Below, piece by piece: positions 1-7,070 of a stretch of 39,539 nucleotides of DNA (position 1 is its first letter; every line of letters starts with the position of its first letter). The DNA is from Lewinella cohaerens DSM 23179 (GTDB lineage: Bacteria; Bacteroidota; Bacteroidia; Chitinophagales; Saprospiraceae), in NCBI RefSeq assembly GCF_000379805.1, contig NZ_KB903543.1, positions 13,650 to 53,188 on the forward strand, given 5' to 3'. The notes beneath the pieces were generated by a model. It was given only the letters and a program-made list of their open reading frames with translations. It had not been told where the DNA came from and searched no databases. The position numbers and the translations under genes were made by a program.

Positions 1-1845
1 ATAGAAAATCATACTGGCCAGTCTTGCATATTCCCTATTGCCGGTGACGGTATTCACACCAACACAACAGGATCGGCCAAGGCTATCACTATTTACGAAA
101 ACATCCTCCGTGTATTTCCAGATGATCTGCGTTCTCGTTGGTTACTCAACCTAGCCTATATGACCTTAGGTAAATTCCCACAAGAAGTGCCCAAGCAATG
201 GCTGATCAACCCCAAGCTTTTTGCCTCGAAAAACATCATCCCTACTTTTGAGAATACATCAATGCACCTTGGGATCGACGTCAATGACCTGGCTGGCGGC
301 ATCATCCTCGATGACTTTAATGGCGACGGCAATTTAGATGTACTCGCTTCTTCTTGGGACATAGAAGGTACTCTCCAATATTTTGTCAATAACGGCGACG
401 GTACATTCACTGATCAAACCCAAGTTTCAGGACTAGGTAATATAACAGGTGGTCTAAACCTGATACAAGCTGATTATAACAACGATGGACTGCTGGATTT
501 TTACATCCTTCGCAGCCCGTGGTATGTTAGCAAAACACTCGGACAGTTACCCAATTCATTAATTAAAAACAATGGCGACGGTACTTTTTCAGATGTAACA
601 ATTGCAAGCGGTGTGTACCAAGCAGGGCCATCTCAGGCAGCCGCCTGGACCGACTTAAATGCCGATGGTTGGCTAGACCTGGTGGTTACTTATGAAACAA
701 GCTCCGCTGCTGAGCCTCACCCCTGCCAAGTATATATTAACCAACAAGACGGAACCTTTACCGATGTTGCACCCAAAGTAGGGCTCAATCTCCTTGGCTT
801 TTTCAAAGGCATCACCGTAGGAGATATAAACAACGATGACTGGCCCGATCTCTATTTTTCAGATCTGAATGGTGCTAACCAACTCTTCCTTCACACTGGT
901 CTAACGCCTAATGGTGATATTGCTTTTCGAAACGTCAGTCAAACAGCTGGTGTAGAAGAACCTCACAGCAGTTTTCCAACCTGGTTTTTTGACTACAACA
1001 ATGATGGATTTGAAGATCTATTTGTGACCAATTTCGATCAGTTCCTCCTCAAACAGCAAACGATGGAAGTAGCTGCTGATTACCTCAACTTGCCCGTCAG
1101 GTCAACGCCCTCCTGTTTGTATAAAAACAATGGTGATGGCACCTTCACCAATGTCACCCAGACCGTAGGCCTCAACCATGTACTTCCGGCAATGGGTTGT
1201 AATTTTGGAGACTTAGACAATGATGGATTCCTCGATTTTTATCTAGGCAGCGGTGCGCCTGATTTCAGAGCTATTGTACCAAACAGGATGTTCAAAAACC
1301 AGAGCGGCCAACAGTTCGTTGATGTAACCTACGATGGCGGCTTCGGTCACATCCAAAAAGGGCACGGCATCAGCTTCGCCGATATGGATAACGATGGTGA
1401 CCAAGATGTTTACGCCGTCATGGGTGGTTCCGTTTCCGGCGATTTTTTCCAGAACGCCTTTTTTGAGAACCCCGGCAACGACAATGATTGGGTTACACTG
1501 CGCCTGAAGGGCACGACCTCCAACCGGTCGGCCATCGGAGCACGGATAAAAATCATGGCCAGCTATAGCAATGGCAGTAACAAAACCATCTATCACACCG
1601 TCAATTCCGGCGGCAGCTTCGGGGCCAACAGCCTACAAGCAGAGATCGGACTGGGTGCCAATGTGAGTGCCGCCACTTTAAGCATCGACTGGCCCGACGG
1701 CAAACCCGGCTATACTGACTACGGCACCATCTCCACCAATGCCATCTATCAAATAGAGGAAGGCAACCCAGAGGTGAAGGCGGTAACGCAAGCTAAAATA
1801 GACCTGCTACGTACCGGTGGGAGCCATGAGCATCATGGGCATTAG
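1..1845 (+). CDS. CRTAC1-family secreted protein: TPR + FG-GAP/VCBS propeller + ASPIC/UnbV domain (5' truncated)
   Basis: The reading frame is open from base 1, so the gene starts outside the window; the first internal ATG (160) is not taken as the start. 614 residues are visible. The first ~50 resemble the end of a TPR (helix with YENILRVFPDD, then LNLAYMTLGKFP). A propeller follows with at least seven Ca-binding FG-GAP motifs, for example DFNGDGNLD, DYNNDGLLD, DLNADGWLD, DLDNDGFLD and DMDNDGDQD. The C-terminus (about the last 120 residues) matches ASPIC/UnbV, with GARIKI, SGGSFGANS and IDWPDG. It ends in a His-rich tail (HEHHGH) that could bind metal. Proteins of this family are exported and are linked to carbohydrate or adhesion functions in Bacteroidota, but no specific reaction is known. 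No T9SS sorting tail is visible. The family call is firm; the function is unknown. Confidence 0.9.
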   Translation: MENHTGQSCIFPIAGDGIHTNTTGSAKAITIYENILRVFPDDLRSRWLLNLAYMTLGKFPQEVPKQWLINPKLFASKNIIPTFENTSMHLGIDVNDLAGGIILDDFNGDGNLDVLASSWDIEGTLQYFVNNGDGTFTDQTQVSGLGNITGGLNLIQADYNNDGLLDFYILRSPWYVSKTLGQLPNSLIKNNGDGTFSDVTIASGVYQAGPSQAAAWTDLNADGWLDLVVTYETSSAAEPHPCQVYINQQDGTFTDVAPKVGLNLLGFFKGITVGDINNDDWPDLYFSDLNGANQLFLHTGLTPNGDIAFRNVSQTAGVEEPHSSFPTWFFDYNNDGFEDLFVTNFDQFLLKQQTMEVAADYLNLPVRSTPSCLYKNNGDGTFTNVTQTVGLNHVLPAMGCNFGDLDNDGFLDFYLGSGAPDFRAIVPNRMFKNQSGQQFVDVTYDGGFGHIQKGHGISFADMDNDGDQDVYAVMGGSVSGDFFQNAFFENPGNDNDWVTLRLKGTTSNRSAIGARIKIMASYSNGSNKTIYHTVNSGGSFGANSLQAEIGLGANVSAATLSIDWPDGKPGYTDYGTISTNAIYQIEEGNPEVKAVTQAKIDLLRTGGSHEHHGH

Positions 1846-2013
1846 GGTTTGATGGTTAGAGGGTTAGGTGGTTTGAAAAGTACTACAGCTTACGCCAAGT
1901 GGAAGTTGAGTTGATTGTTATTTTCTTGAAAACACCACTATCAAAACTTTGCAAATACTCTATATTTCGATTTATGATCAATTCCGTACCGGCAGCATTG
2001 ATTTCATAATCAA

Positions 2014-2769
2014 CTATTTTTTGGTGAAGATATTTTTGATATGCCACCAAACTCTACGATGAATTCCTCTTTTACGTGTTCCTACTATAGAAAACGAAGT
2101 TAGACTTTCGGCTGCTTCTTCAAAAGATACACCCACTTTTATCCGCTCCTGATCAGCAACAGCACCACTGTATATTACAAATTCTTGTGTTTCAAATCCC
2201 GTGTAAGAATAAATCAGAACCAGATGATTCGTATCACTTAGATGATCTCCTATCTCCAGGCGATAGTAACCATTGATATTTGAAACGGTACCTTTTCTTG
2301 TTCCCTTTATCAGAACGGTAGCACCGATTAATGGCTCCCCGTTTTCATCTTTCATGCGGCCGTAAATACTCTTACCCTCCTCCTTCAAGTCATTATCGGA
2401 TGACTGATTTCTCTTGATTAAAGAAACATCACTATGGGGCGATTCATGAAGTTCGACTGGGGCATTATTAAAGGTGCTTTGCCCTGACAAATCAACGGTG
2501 GTAAGCATCCCAAGAATAGCTATTATCTCTGACGTAAATCTACTGTACCTTTTCTTAGGTGGCTTTATTTGTAGCTGATCCTTGCGGTACAACCCGCAAA
2601 CTCTTCCCTCTGAGAACATATGAATCTCAGCTACTTCCTGATCAGTAAGGGCCCGAAAATCAATAATAGTGTTTTGACACTTCGTACAAATTCTTCCTTG
2701 CTCATTTGGGGTCATATCTTCCCAAACCTGATCACACTTTTTTAACTTTTCAAGATTGATCTTATTCAT
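2014..2769 (-). CDS. CarbopepD_reg_2 (carboxypeptidase regulatory-like) membrane-associated protein
   Basis: A 251-residue protein. The N-terminus carries the Bacteroidota Cys motif CTKCQNTIIDF (C28, C31) followed by VCGLYRKDQL (C58), a cytoplasmic zinc-knuckle-like module seen in many proteins of the phylum. A hydrophobic segment around residues 79-94 could be a membrane anchor. Residues ~136-172 form a CarbopepD_reg_2 beta-sandwich (GEPLIGATVLIKG, GYYRLEI), a fold that TonB-dependent receptors and related surface proteins carry at their N-termini. There is no receptor barrel here, so this is a stand-alone version. The basic C-terminus (KRGIHRRVWWHIKNIFTKK) is unusual. It is convergent with the upstream CRTAC1 gene. 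The role is unknown. Confidence 0.8.
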   Translation of the reverse strand: MNKINLEKLKKCDQVWEDMTPNEQGRICTKCQNTIIDFRALTDQEVAEIHMFSEGRVCGLYRKDQLQIKPPKKRYSRFTSEIIAILGMLTTVDLSGQSTFNNAPVELHESPHSDVSLIKRNQSSDNDLKEEGKSIYGRMKDENGEPLIGATVLIKGTRKGTVSNINGYYRLEIGDHLSDTNHLVLIYSYTGFETQEFVIYSGAVADQERIKVGVSFEEAAESLTSFSIVGTRKRGIHRRVWWHIKNIFTKK

Positions 2770-2847
2770 TGATCACGCATTTATATATATTTCCACTACC
2801 CAACGGCCTGTTTAACCGAACATTTCTGCTCATCCGCTTATTCGCGC

Positions 2848-2953
2848 AAGGGGTGGGAGCCAGCACCGCAACGCGGGGCGCCCGCAGGGCCAAGCGAACA
2901 GCGCGTGGCGGACGACCCGACCCCGACCAAGGGAAGGGGGAGCGCCCAAAAAA
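2848..2953. repeat. GC-rich intergenic block downstream of the MazG-like gene
   Basis: This stretch of about 105 bp is far richer in G+C than its surroundings and includes self-complementary words such as GGGCGCCC. It lies directly 3' of the MazG-like gene, which ends at 2956 on the minus strand, and ~80 bp upstream of the 251-aa gene. Frames through it are open on both strands but give low-complexity Arg/Pro/Gly peptides, so it is not coding. It looks like a dispersed intergenic repeat, but no second copy is present in this window. Confidence 0.4.
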
Positions 2954-2955
2954 CA

Positions 2956-3294
2956 CTACTTCAACTTCTCATTATTGGCGTGGCGGTCTTTGTCGCGACT
3001 GGTTTTCTTTTCCAGGTTGCGCTGAAGGGCTTCGGTAAGGTCGATGCCGGTTTGGTTGGCCAAGCAGATGAGGACGAAGAGAACGTCGGCCATTTCGTCG
3101 GCCAACTGAGCGGGGGCACGCTTGGCGTCTTCGGGGCGCTTGAAAGACTGCTCACCGTAAAGGCGCGACATGAGCCGGGCGACCTCCCCTACTTCCTCCG
3201 TGAGGATGGCGGTATTGGTGAGCTCGCTGTAATAACGGATGCCGATGGTGTTGATCCACTCGTCGACGGTTTGTTGGGCGTTTTTTAAGGTCAT
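2956..3294 (-). CDS. MazG-like nucleotide pyrophosphohydrolase
   Basis: A 112-residue all-alpha protein of single-domain MazG size. It carries the metal-binding signature of the MazG/dUTPase-like superfamily: EEVGE (E33, E34, E37) and, about 30 residues later, DEMAD (E67, D70). Members hydrolyse (d)NTPs to NMP and pyrophosphate using Mg2+, usually as housecleaning enzymes; the substrate cannot be predicted from sequence. The charged tail (KKTSRDKDRHANNEKLK) is typical. It is the first gene of a minus-strand pair. About 190 bp, including a GC-rich block, separates it from the CarbopepD gene, so co-transcription is uncertain. Upstream spacer DNA has gtaaaggtgtaaagg microrepeats seen elsewhere in the window. 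Confidence 0.88.
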   Translation of the reverse strand: MTLKNAQQTVDEWINTIGIRYYSELTNTAILTEEVGEVARLMSRLYGEQSFKRPEDAKRAPAQLADEMADVLFVLICLANQTGIDLTEALQRNLEKKTSRDKDRHANNEKLK

Positions 3295-3495
3295 TTTTTA
3301 TTGGTTAGATGGTTGATGGTTGTAAAGGTGTAAAGGTTATTTGAAGTTGGAAATAACGAGGTACACTAAGAGAACAAGGAACGTATTCCTCTAGATACTT
3401 TAAGTAATTCTGACTTCGAAAAGGAACTCAAATTTCGGGATATTTTGGGAGATAAACCAAGGCAAGAGAACCAGTGTAATAGGCAGGATAAATGC

Positions 3496-3526
3496 TTGGT
3501 TGTTAGCAAACAAAGAGTTACCTTTG
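3496..3526 (+). promoter_or_regulatory. Bacteroidota-type promoter of rpsA
   Basis: TTG at 3496-3498 is followed after exactly 20 bp by TACCTTTG at 3519-3526, matching the Bacteroidota -33/-7 consensus (TTG / TAnnTTTG). Transcription would start near 3533 and leave a leader of about 100 nt before the ATG at 3632. The 338-bp gap from 3295 to 3631 otherwise holds only spacer repeats near 3301-3345 and AT-rich DNA. Confidence 0.7.
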
Positions 3527-3631
3527 CGCCGCAATTTAATTTATTCACAAGGGTTAATGGTGAAAAAACTTATAAGCTTTTCATTTTGAAGAACTTATTT
3601 GCCCCATTCCTAACTTAAAGCATTCTATTAG

Positions 3632-5734
3632 ATGCTAGATGACAAGAACCTGGAAGAACAGGACAACCAGCAGGAAGAGGCCACTCCGGCAGAGGAGGTA
3701 GCTGAAACTGTAAATGACGCGGCAGAAGCCGTTGTTGAAAAGGTAGAAGAAGTAGCTGAAGCTGCTGCGGAAACTGTGGAAGAAACCGTGGAAGCGGTAA
3801 CTGAAGCTGTGGAAGAAAAGGTAGAAGCTGCTGTAGAGGCTACGAAAGAAGTAGTAGCTGAAGCGACGGAAACCAAAGCGGACGCTTCTGATGACGACGA
3901 AGACGAAGACGTAGAGATTGAAGTAGAGATGCCAACTGGCGCTACTGGTGAAGCTCACGACGACTTTGACTGGTCGATTGACAAGAGTGCCGACGACAAC
4001 TACACCGAAGAAGAGCGCGAAGCTATGCTAGCGCAGTTTGACGAGTCGATGTCTGCTATTCAGGAAATGGAAATCGTTTCTGGTTTAGTAACGGCTATCA
4101 ACGATGGTGATGTTGTATTAGACATCAACTTCAAGTCAGACGGTCTTATTCCTTTGTCGGAATTCCGTGACACACCAGACCTAGCGGTAGGTGATCACGT
4201 ACGTGTTTACGTTGAGCAGCAGGAAGATGCTCGTGGACAGTTGGTACTTTCTCGCCGTAAAGCGAAATTGTTGCTGGCTTGGGAGTCTATCAAAGACAGC
4301 TACGAGAACGGTACCGTTATCAAGGGTACAGTTATCAGCAAGACCAAAGGTGGTCTGATCGCCGATTGTGGTGGTTTGGAAACCTTCTTGCCTGGTTCAC
4401 AAATTGATATCAAGCCAATCATCGATTATGATAGCTACGTAGGTAAGACTATGGAATTCAAGGTAGTGAAGATCAACGAAGCGATCAAAAACGCGGTTGT
4501 ATCTCACAAAGCCCTTATCGAAAGCGATTTGGCCGAGCAGCGTGAAGCTATCATTGCCAGCCTTGAGCGTGGTCAGGTACTGGAAGGTTTGGTTAAGAAC
4601 CTTACCGACTTCGGTGCATTCCTTGACCTTGGTGGTGTAGATGGTCTGTTGTACATTACGGACATCAGCTGGGGACGTATTTCTCACCCAAGTGAGAAAC
4701 TCGAATTGAACCAGAAGATCAACGTTGTTGTACTCGACTTTGACGAGAACAAGAAGCGTATTTCTTTGGGTCTTAAGCAACTACAACCCCACCCATGGGA
4801 AGTATTGGCAGAAGACATCAACGAAGGCTCTACCGTTACTGGTAAGATCGTTAATATCGAAGACTACGGTGCATTCTTGGAAATTCAGCCTGGTGTAGAA
4901 GGTTTGATCCACGTTTCAGAAGTAAGCTGGAGCAATCAGCCGATCAACGCCCGCGAACACTTCAAGCTCGGACAAGAATACCAAGCCAAAGTGGTTACTA
5001 TCGACCGCGAAGATCGTAAGATGTCGCTATCGGTTAAGCAACTACAGGATGATCCATGGGATAACATTGAAGAAAGATTCCCTGAAAACAGCCGCCACAG
5101 CGGTGAGGTGAAGAACCTTACTCCTTACGGTGTATTCGTGGAACTGGAGAATGGTATCGGTGGTATGATCCACATTTCTGACCTTTCTTGGACTAAGCGC
5201 TACGGCCACCCAAGTGAGTTCACGAAAGTTGGTGCACAAATCGATGTGATGATTCTTGAAATTGACAAGAACAATCGCAAATTGTCACTAGGTCACAAGC
5301 AACTGGAAGAAAACCCATGGGATACGTTCGAAACGGTATTCCCACAAGGATCTTACCATGAAGCTACCATCCTACGTAAGGATGACCGCGGTGCAATCGT
5401 ACAATTACCTTACGGTCTGGAAGCATACGCTCCCCTCAAGCACATCCGCAAGGATGACGGCACTTATGCTGAAGCTGATGAGGTATTGACTGTAAAAGTA
5501 ATCGAGTTTAACCGTGATGACAAGCGCATCATGGTGAGCCACTTGCGTTACCTTGACGATATTCGCCGCGAAGCGGACGAGCAAGTTCGTAAAGAGCGTG
5601 ACGATGAGCGTCAGGAAACTCGCAAAGCCGTTAAGAAAACACAATCAAGTGTTGAGCGTGATACGCTTGGTGACTTGGACGTGTTCAGCCAGCTCAAAGA
5701 GCAGTTGTCTGACGACGGTGGAGATGATGAGTAA
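3632..5734 (+). CDS. rpsA: 30S ribosomal protein S1 with extended acidic N-terminus
   Basis: A 700-residue protein with six consecutive S1 (OB-fold RNA-binding) domains. They start at about residue 147, and each of the first five ends in a motif of the type ISLGLKQLQ, SLSVKQLQ or LSLGHKQLE. S1 binds mRNA and helps load it on the 30S subunit, which matters in Bacteroidota because Shine-Dalgarno sequences are weak there. Residues ~16-100 are an Ala/Glu/Val-rich segment built of imperfect VEEVAEA-like units, followed by an acidic run (DASDDDEDEDVEIEVE). This extension has no RNA-binding features and is much longer than the short N-terminus of the E. coli protein. The ATG at 3632 is kept because it opens the continuous frame and sits behind a clear promoter. 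The tail is Lys/Arg/Asp-rich. The gene is monocistronic, with a terminator at 5892-5929. Confidence 0.95.
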   Translation: MLDDKNLEEQDNQQEEATPAEEVAETVNDAAEAVVEKVEEVAEAAAETVEETVEAVTEAVEEKVEAAVEATKEVVAEATETKADASDDDEDEDVEIEVEMPTGATGEAHDDFDWSIDKSADDNYTEEEREAMLAQFDESMSAIQEMEIVSGLVTAINDGDVVLDINFKSDGLIPLSEFRDTPDLAVGDHVRVYVEQQEDARGQLVLSRRKAKLLLAWESIKDSYENGTVIKGTVISKTKGGLIADCGGLETFLPGSQIDIKPIIDYDSYVGKTMEFKVVKINEAIKNAVVSHKALIESDLAEQREAIIASLERGQVLEGLVKNLTDFGAFLDLGGVDGLLYITDISWGRISHPSEKLELNQKINVVVLDFDENKKRISLGLKQLQPHPWEVLAEDINEGSTVTGKIVNIEDYGAFLEIQPGVEGLIHVSEVSWSNQPINAREHFKLGQEYQAKVVTIDREDRKMSLSVKQLQDDPWDNIEERFPENSRHSGEVKNLTPYGVFVELENGIGGMIHISDLSWTKRYGHPSEFTKVGAQIDVMILEIDKNNRKLSLGHKQLEENPWDTFETVFPQGSYHEATILRKDDRGAIVQLPYGLEAYAPLKHIRKDDGTYAEADEVLTVKVIEFNRDDKRIMVSHLRYLDDIRREADEQVRKERDDERQETRKAVKKTQSSVERDTLGDLDVFSQLKEQLSDDGGDDE

Positions 5735-5745
5735 ACAGCGATATG

Positions 5746-5869
5746 CTTAGGAACAGCACGAAAATAAAATGCGATTTTGTTTTTCACAATAGTTAAATAA
5801 ACGCTTCATTTAAAGTGTTTTAACTATTTGAAAAACTTAGAAAAATTGTCATTTATTTTCTGCGCAATA
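5746..5869. repeat. 125-bp terminal-inverted-repeat element, copy 1
   Basis: This segment aligns almost end to end with the reverse complement of 26857-26982. Shared words include CTTAGG-ACAGCACGAAAA at one end and TTTATTTTCTGCGCAATA at the other. Its own ends are imperfect inverted repeats (ACGAAAATAAAATGCGATTTT against the complement of ATTTATTTTCTGCGC), and an inner pair around AGTTAAA/TTTAACT lets the element fold. There is no coding capacity. It begins 12 bp after the rpsA stop codon and before the terminator, so it lies in the rpsA 3' UTR. It resembles a MITE or other non-autonomous palindromic element. Confidence 0.7.
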
Positions 5870-5891
5870 CTCTGAGTATTTCTAAAATAGT

Positions 5892-5929
5892 AACACCCGG
5901 ATCACTTGTAGTGGTTCGGGTGTTTTTTT
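5892..5929 (+). terminator. Rho-independent terminator of rpsA
   Basis: A 14-bp stem (AACACCCGGATCAC with GTGGTTCGGGTGTT, two G-U pairs) closes a TTGTA loop and is followed by a T tract. It lies ~160 bp after the rpsA stop, beyond repeat copy 1. Confidence 0.85.
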
Positions 5930-5939
5930 ATGTACTTTT

Positions 5940-6100
5940 TCTTAACACATAGGTATATAGGAAGTGTTTTTATCACATAGACACATAGATTGGGGCTTAG
6001 GCTCCTCTAGGAGAATTCTAATACACTGTGTCTATTTGGTGAAGTGTGTATGGGTTTTATCACATAGGAAGTGCTTTTATCACATAGACATATAGATGGG
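5940..6100. repeat. Degenerate ATCACATAGAC spacer repeats
   Basis: Words such as TTTATCACATAGACACATAGAT (5970 area) and TATCACATAGACATATAGA (6079-6097) recur within 150 bp, separated by GGAAGTG(T/C)TTTTA. The 19-bp word at 6079-6097 occurs again, exactly and inverted, at 34106-34124. It is non-coding spacer DNA between rpsA and the YwqG-like gene. Confidence 0.6.
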
Positions 6101-6105
6101 GATTC

Positions 6106-6903
6106 CTAATTACTCTCCCAGCCGTACCATATTTGATTAAAATCTATCGTAGATAGTAGCTCGGGAATGGATTTGTACAGCCAGTGAGCTACACCATAAT
6201 CGCCCCAGAGCAGGCCGATAGCAGGATCGGTGTCTAGCTGAAGGAGGAGTTCCAAGGTGTCATCATCGTTTTCACTTCGGGGGTCTTCCTGAGCGAAAGC
6301 TGCATAGCCGCCGAGGCGGTGACCAACGGTACCAATGGCCTTGCGGTAAGCGCGTAACACCTCCCATTTTTCGTCGCCTAAATCGTGGAAAATGTCGCCT
6401 AGTTCTTCATCGAAGCGGTAATCATCAGGTGGCAAGAGCATCGTTCCGGTCTGGCCGGCAATGGCGAGACAAAGATCCCGCTGCAAGGGCAGGTCTTCAA
6501 AAGCCGGGAGGAAGGAAAAATCTTCTACCAAGGGCGTCGAAGCCGGATCAGGATCATCGTGATAGATGACTCGAAAATTATCCTGTCGATGAGGGGCTAT
6601 AGGGTTGGCTCCCCAGAAAGCATCATCAGTGACAAAAAACTGGAGGATCCCGTGGCTGGGGAATGGTTCAAGAGGAGGCAACTCGGCTAAATTCAGCTGT
6701 ATCAGCCCAAACAAAGGCCGGCCATTTTCATCAACGGGCCATGTTTCGGCTACCGGCCAATACTGGAGACTGCCAATGGCAGATTGCCAGCGATGGGAAG
6801 GGGCGGTATCCTTTATTTGCAACCGAATACAAGCGCGCTCCGTAGCGAGGAAACGGTCTATAAAAGGCAACAGCGGGGCAGGGAGTTCATTGGTCCAGTT
6901 CAT
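6106..6903 (-). CDS. YwqG-family protein (DUF1963)
   Basis: A 265-residue soluble protein with the layout of the YwqG/DUF1963 family. Markers are GRPLFGLIQLNLAELPPL, GILQFFV (~85), an HDD-containing acidic loop, GHRLGGYAAFAQEDPR (~195-210) and LLLQLDTD...LLWGDYGVAHWLYKS near the end. The last helix and strand end in IWYGWESN, matching the family's usual C-terminal W. The biochemical function of the family is unknown. It is divergently transcribed from the RND exporter across 167 bp. Length is normal and the start at 6903 is the only sensible ATG. Confidence 0.85.
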   Translation of the reverse strand: MNWTNELPAPLLPFIDRFLATERACIRLQIKDTAPSHRWQSAIGSLQYWPVAETWPVDENGRPLFGLIQLNLAELPPLEPFPSHGILQFFVTDDAFWGANPIAPHRQDNFRVIYHDDPDPASTPLVEDFSFLPAFEDLPLQRDLCLAIAGQTGTMLLPPDDYRFDEELGDIFHDLGDEKWEVLRAYRKAIGTVGHRLGGYAAFAQEDPRSENDDDTLELLLQLDTDPAIGLLWGDYGVAHWLYKSIPELLSTIDFNQIWYGWESN

Positions 6904-7032
6904 GAGCGAAAATTACATAAAAACCTTCACTGAGGAAAACCCAAGTTCGCTTTATGAAACCGATCCGTTACAAAGTGGCTTTGGATATACTACATCACTT
7001 CGAAAAATTAGGTGTTTTTCAGTAAACCATTG

Positions 7033-7040
7033 TACGTTTG
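7033..7040 (+). promoter_or_regulatory. Probable -7 element of the RND exporter gene
   Basis: TACGTTTG matches TAnnTTTG and lies 30 bp upstream of the ATG at 7071. The -33 position shows only TTA (about 7008-7010), so the promoter is plausible but not ideal. Confidence 0.5.
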
Positions 7041-7070
7041 CACCGTTCGGTAAATAATTAAAAAGTACGT

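Noticed and set aside
2769-3038. Plus-strand frame of 89 aa through the GC-rich block
   Set aside because: The translation is low-complexity (Arg/Gly/Pro), overlaps the MazG-like gene on the other strand and lies in a repeat-like block.
3628-3876. Minus-strand Ser/Ala/Val-rich frame opposite the 5' end of rpsA
   Set aside because: It is the mirror of the repetitive VEEVAEA coding region of rpsA.
5746-5869. 125-bp element read as part of the rpsA terminator
   Set aside because: A homologous copy occurs in an unrelated gap, and a separate canonical terminator follows at 5892-5929.
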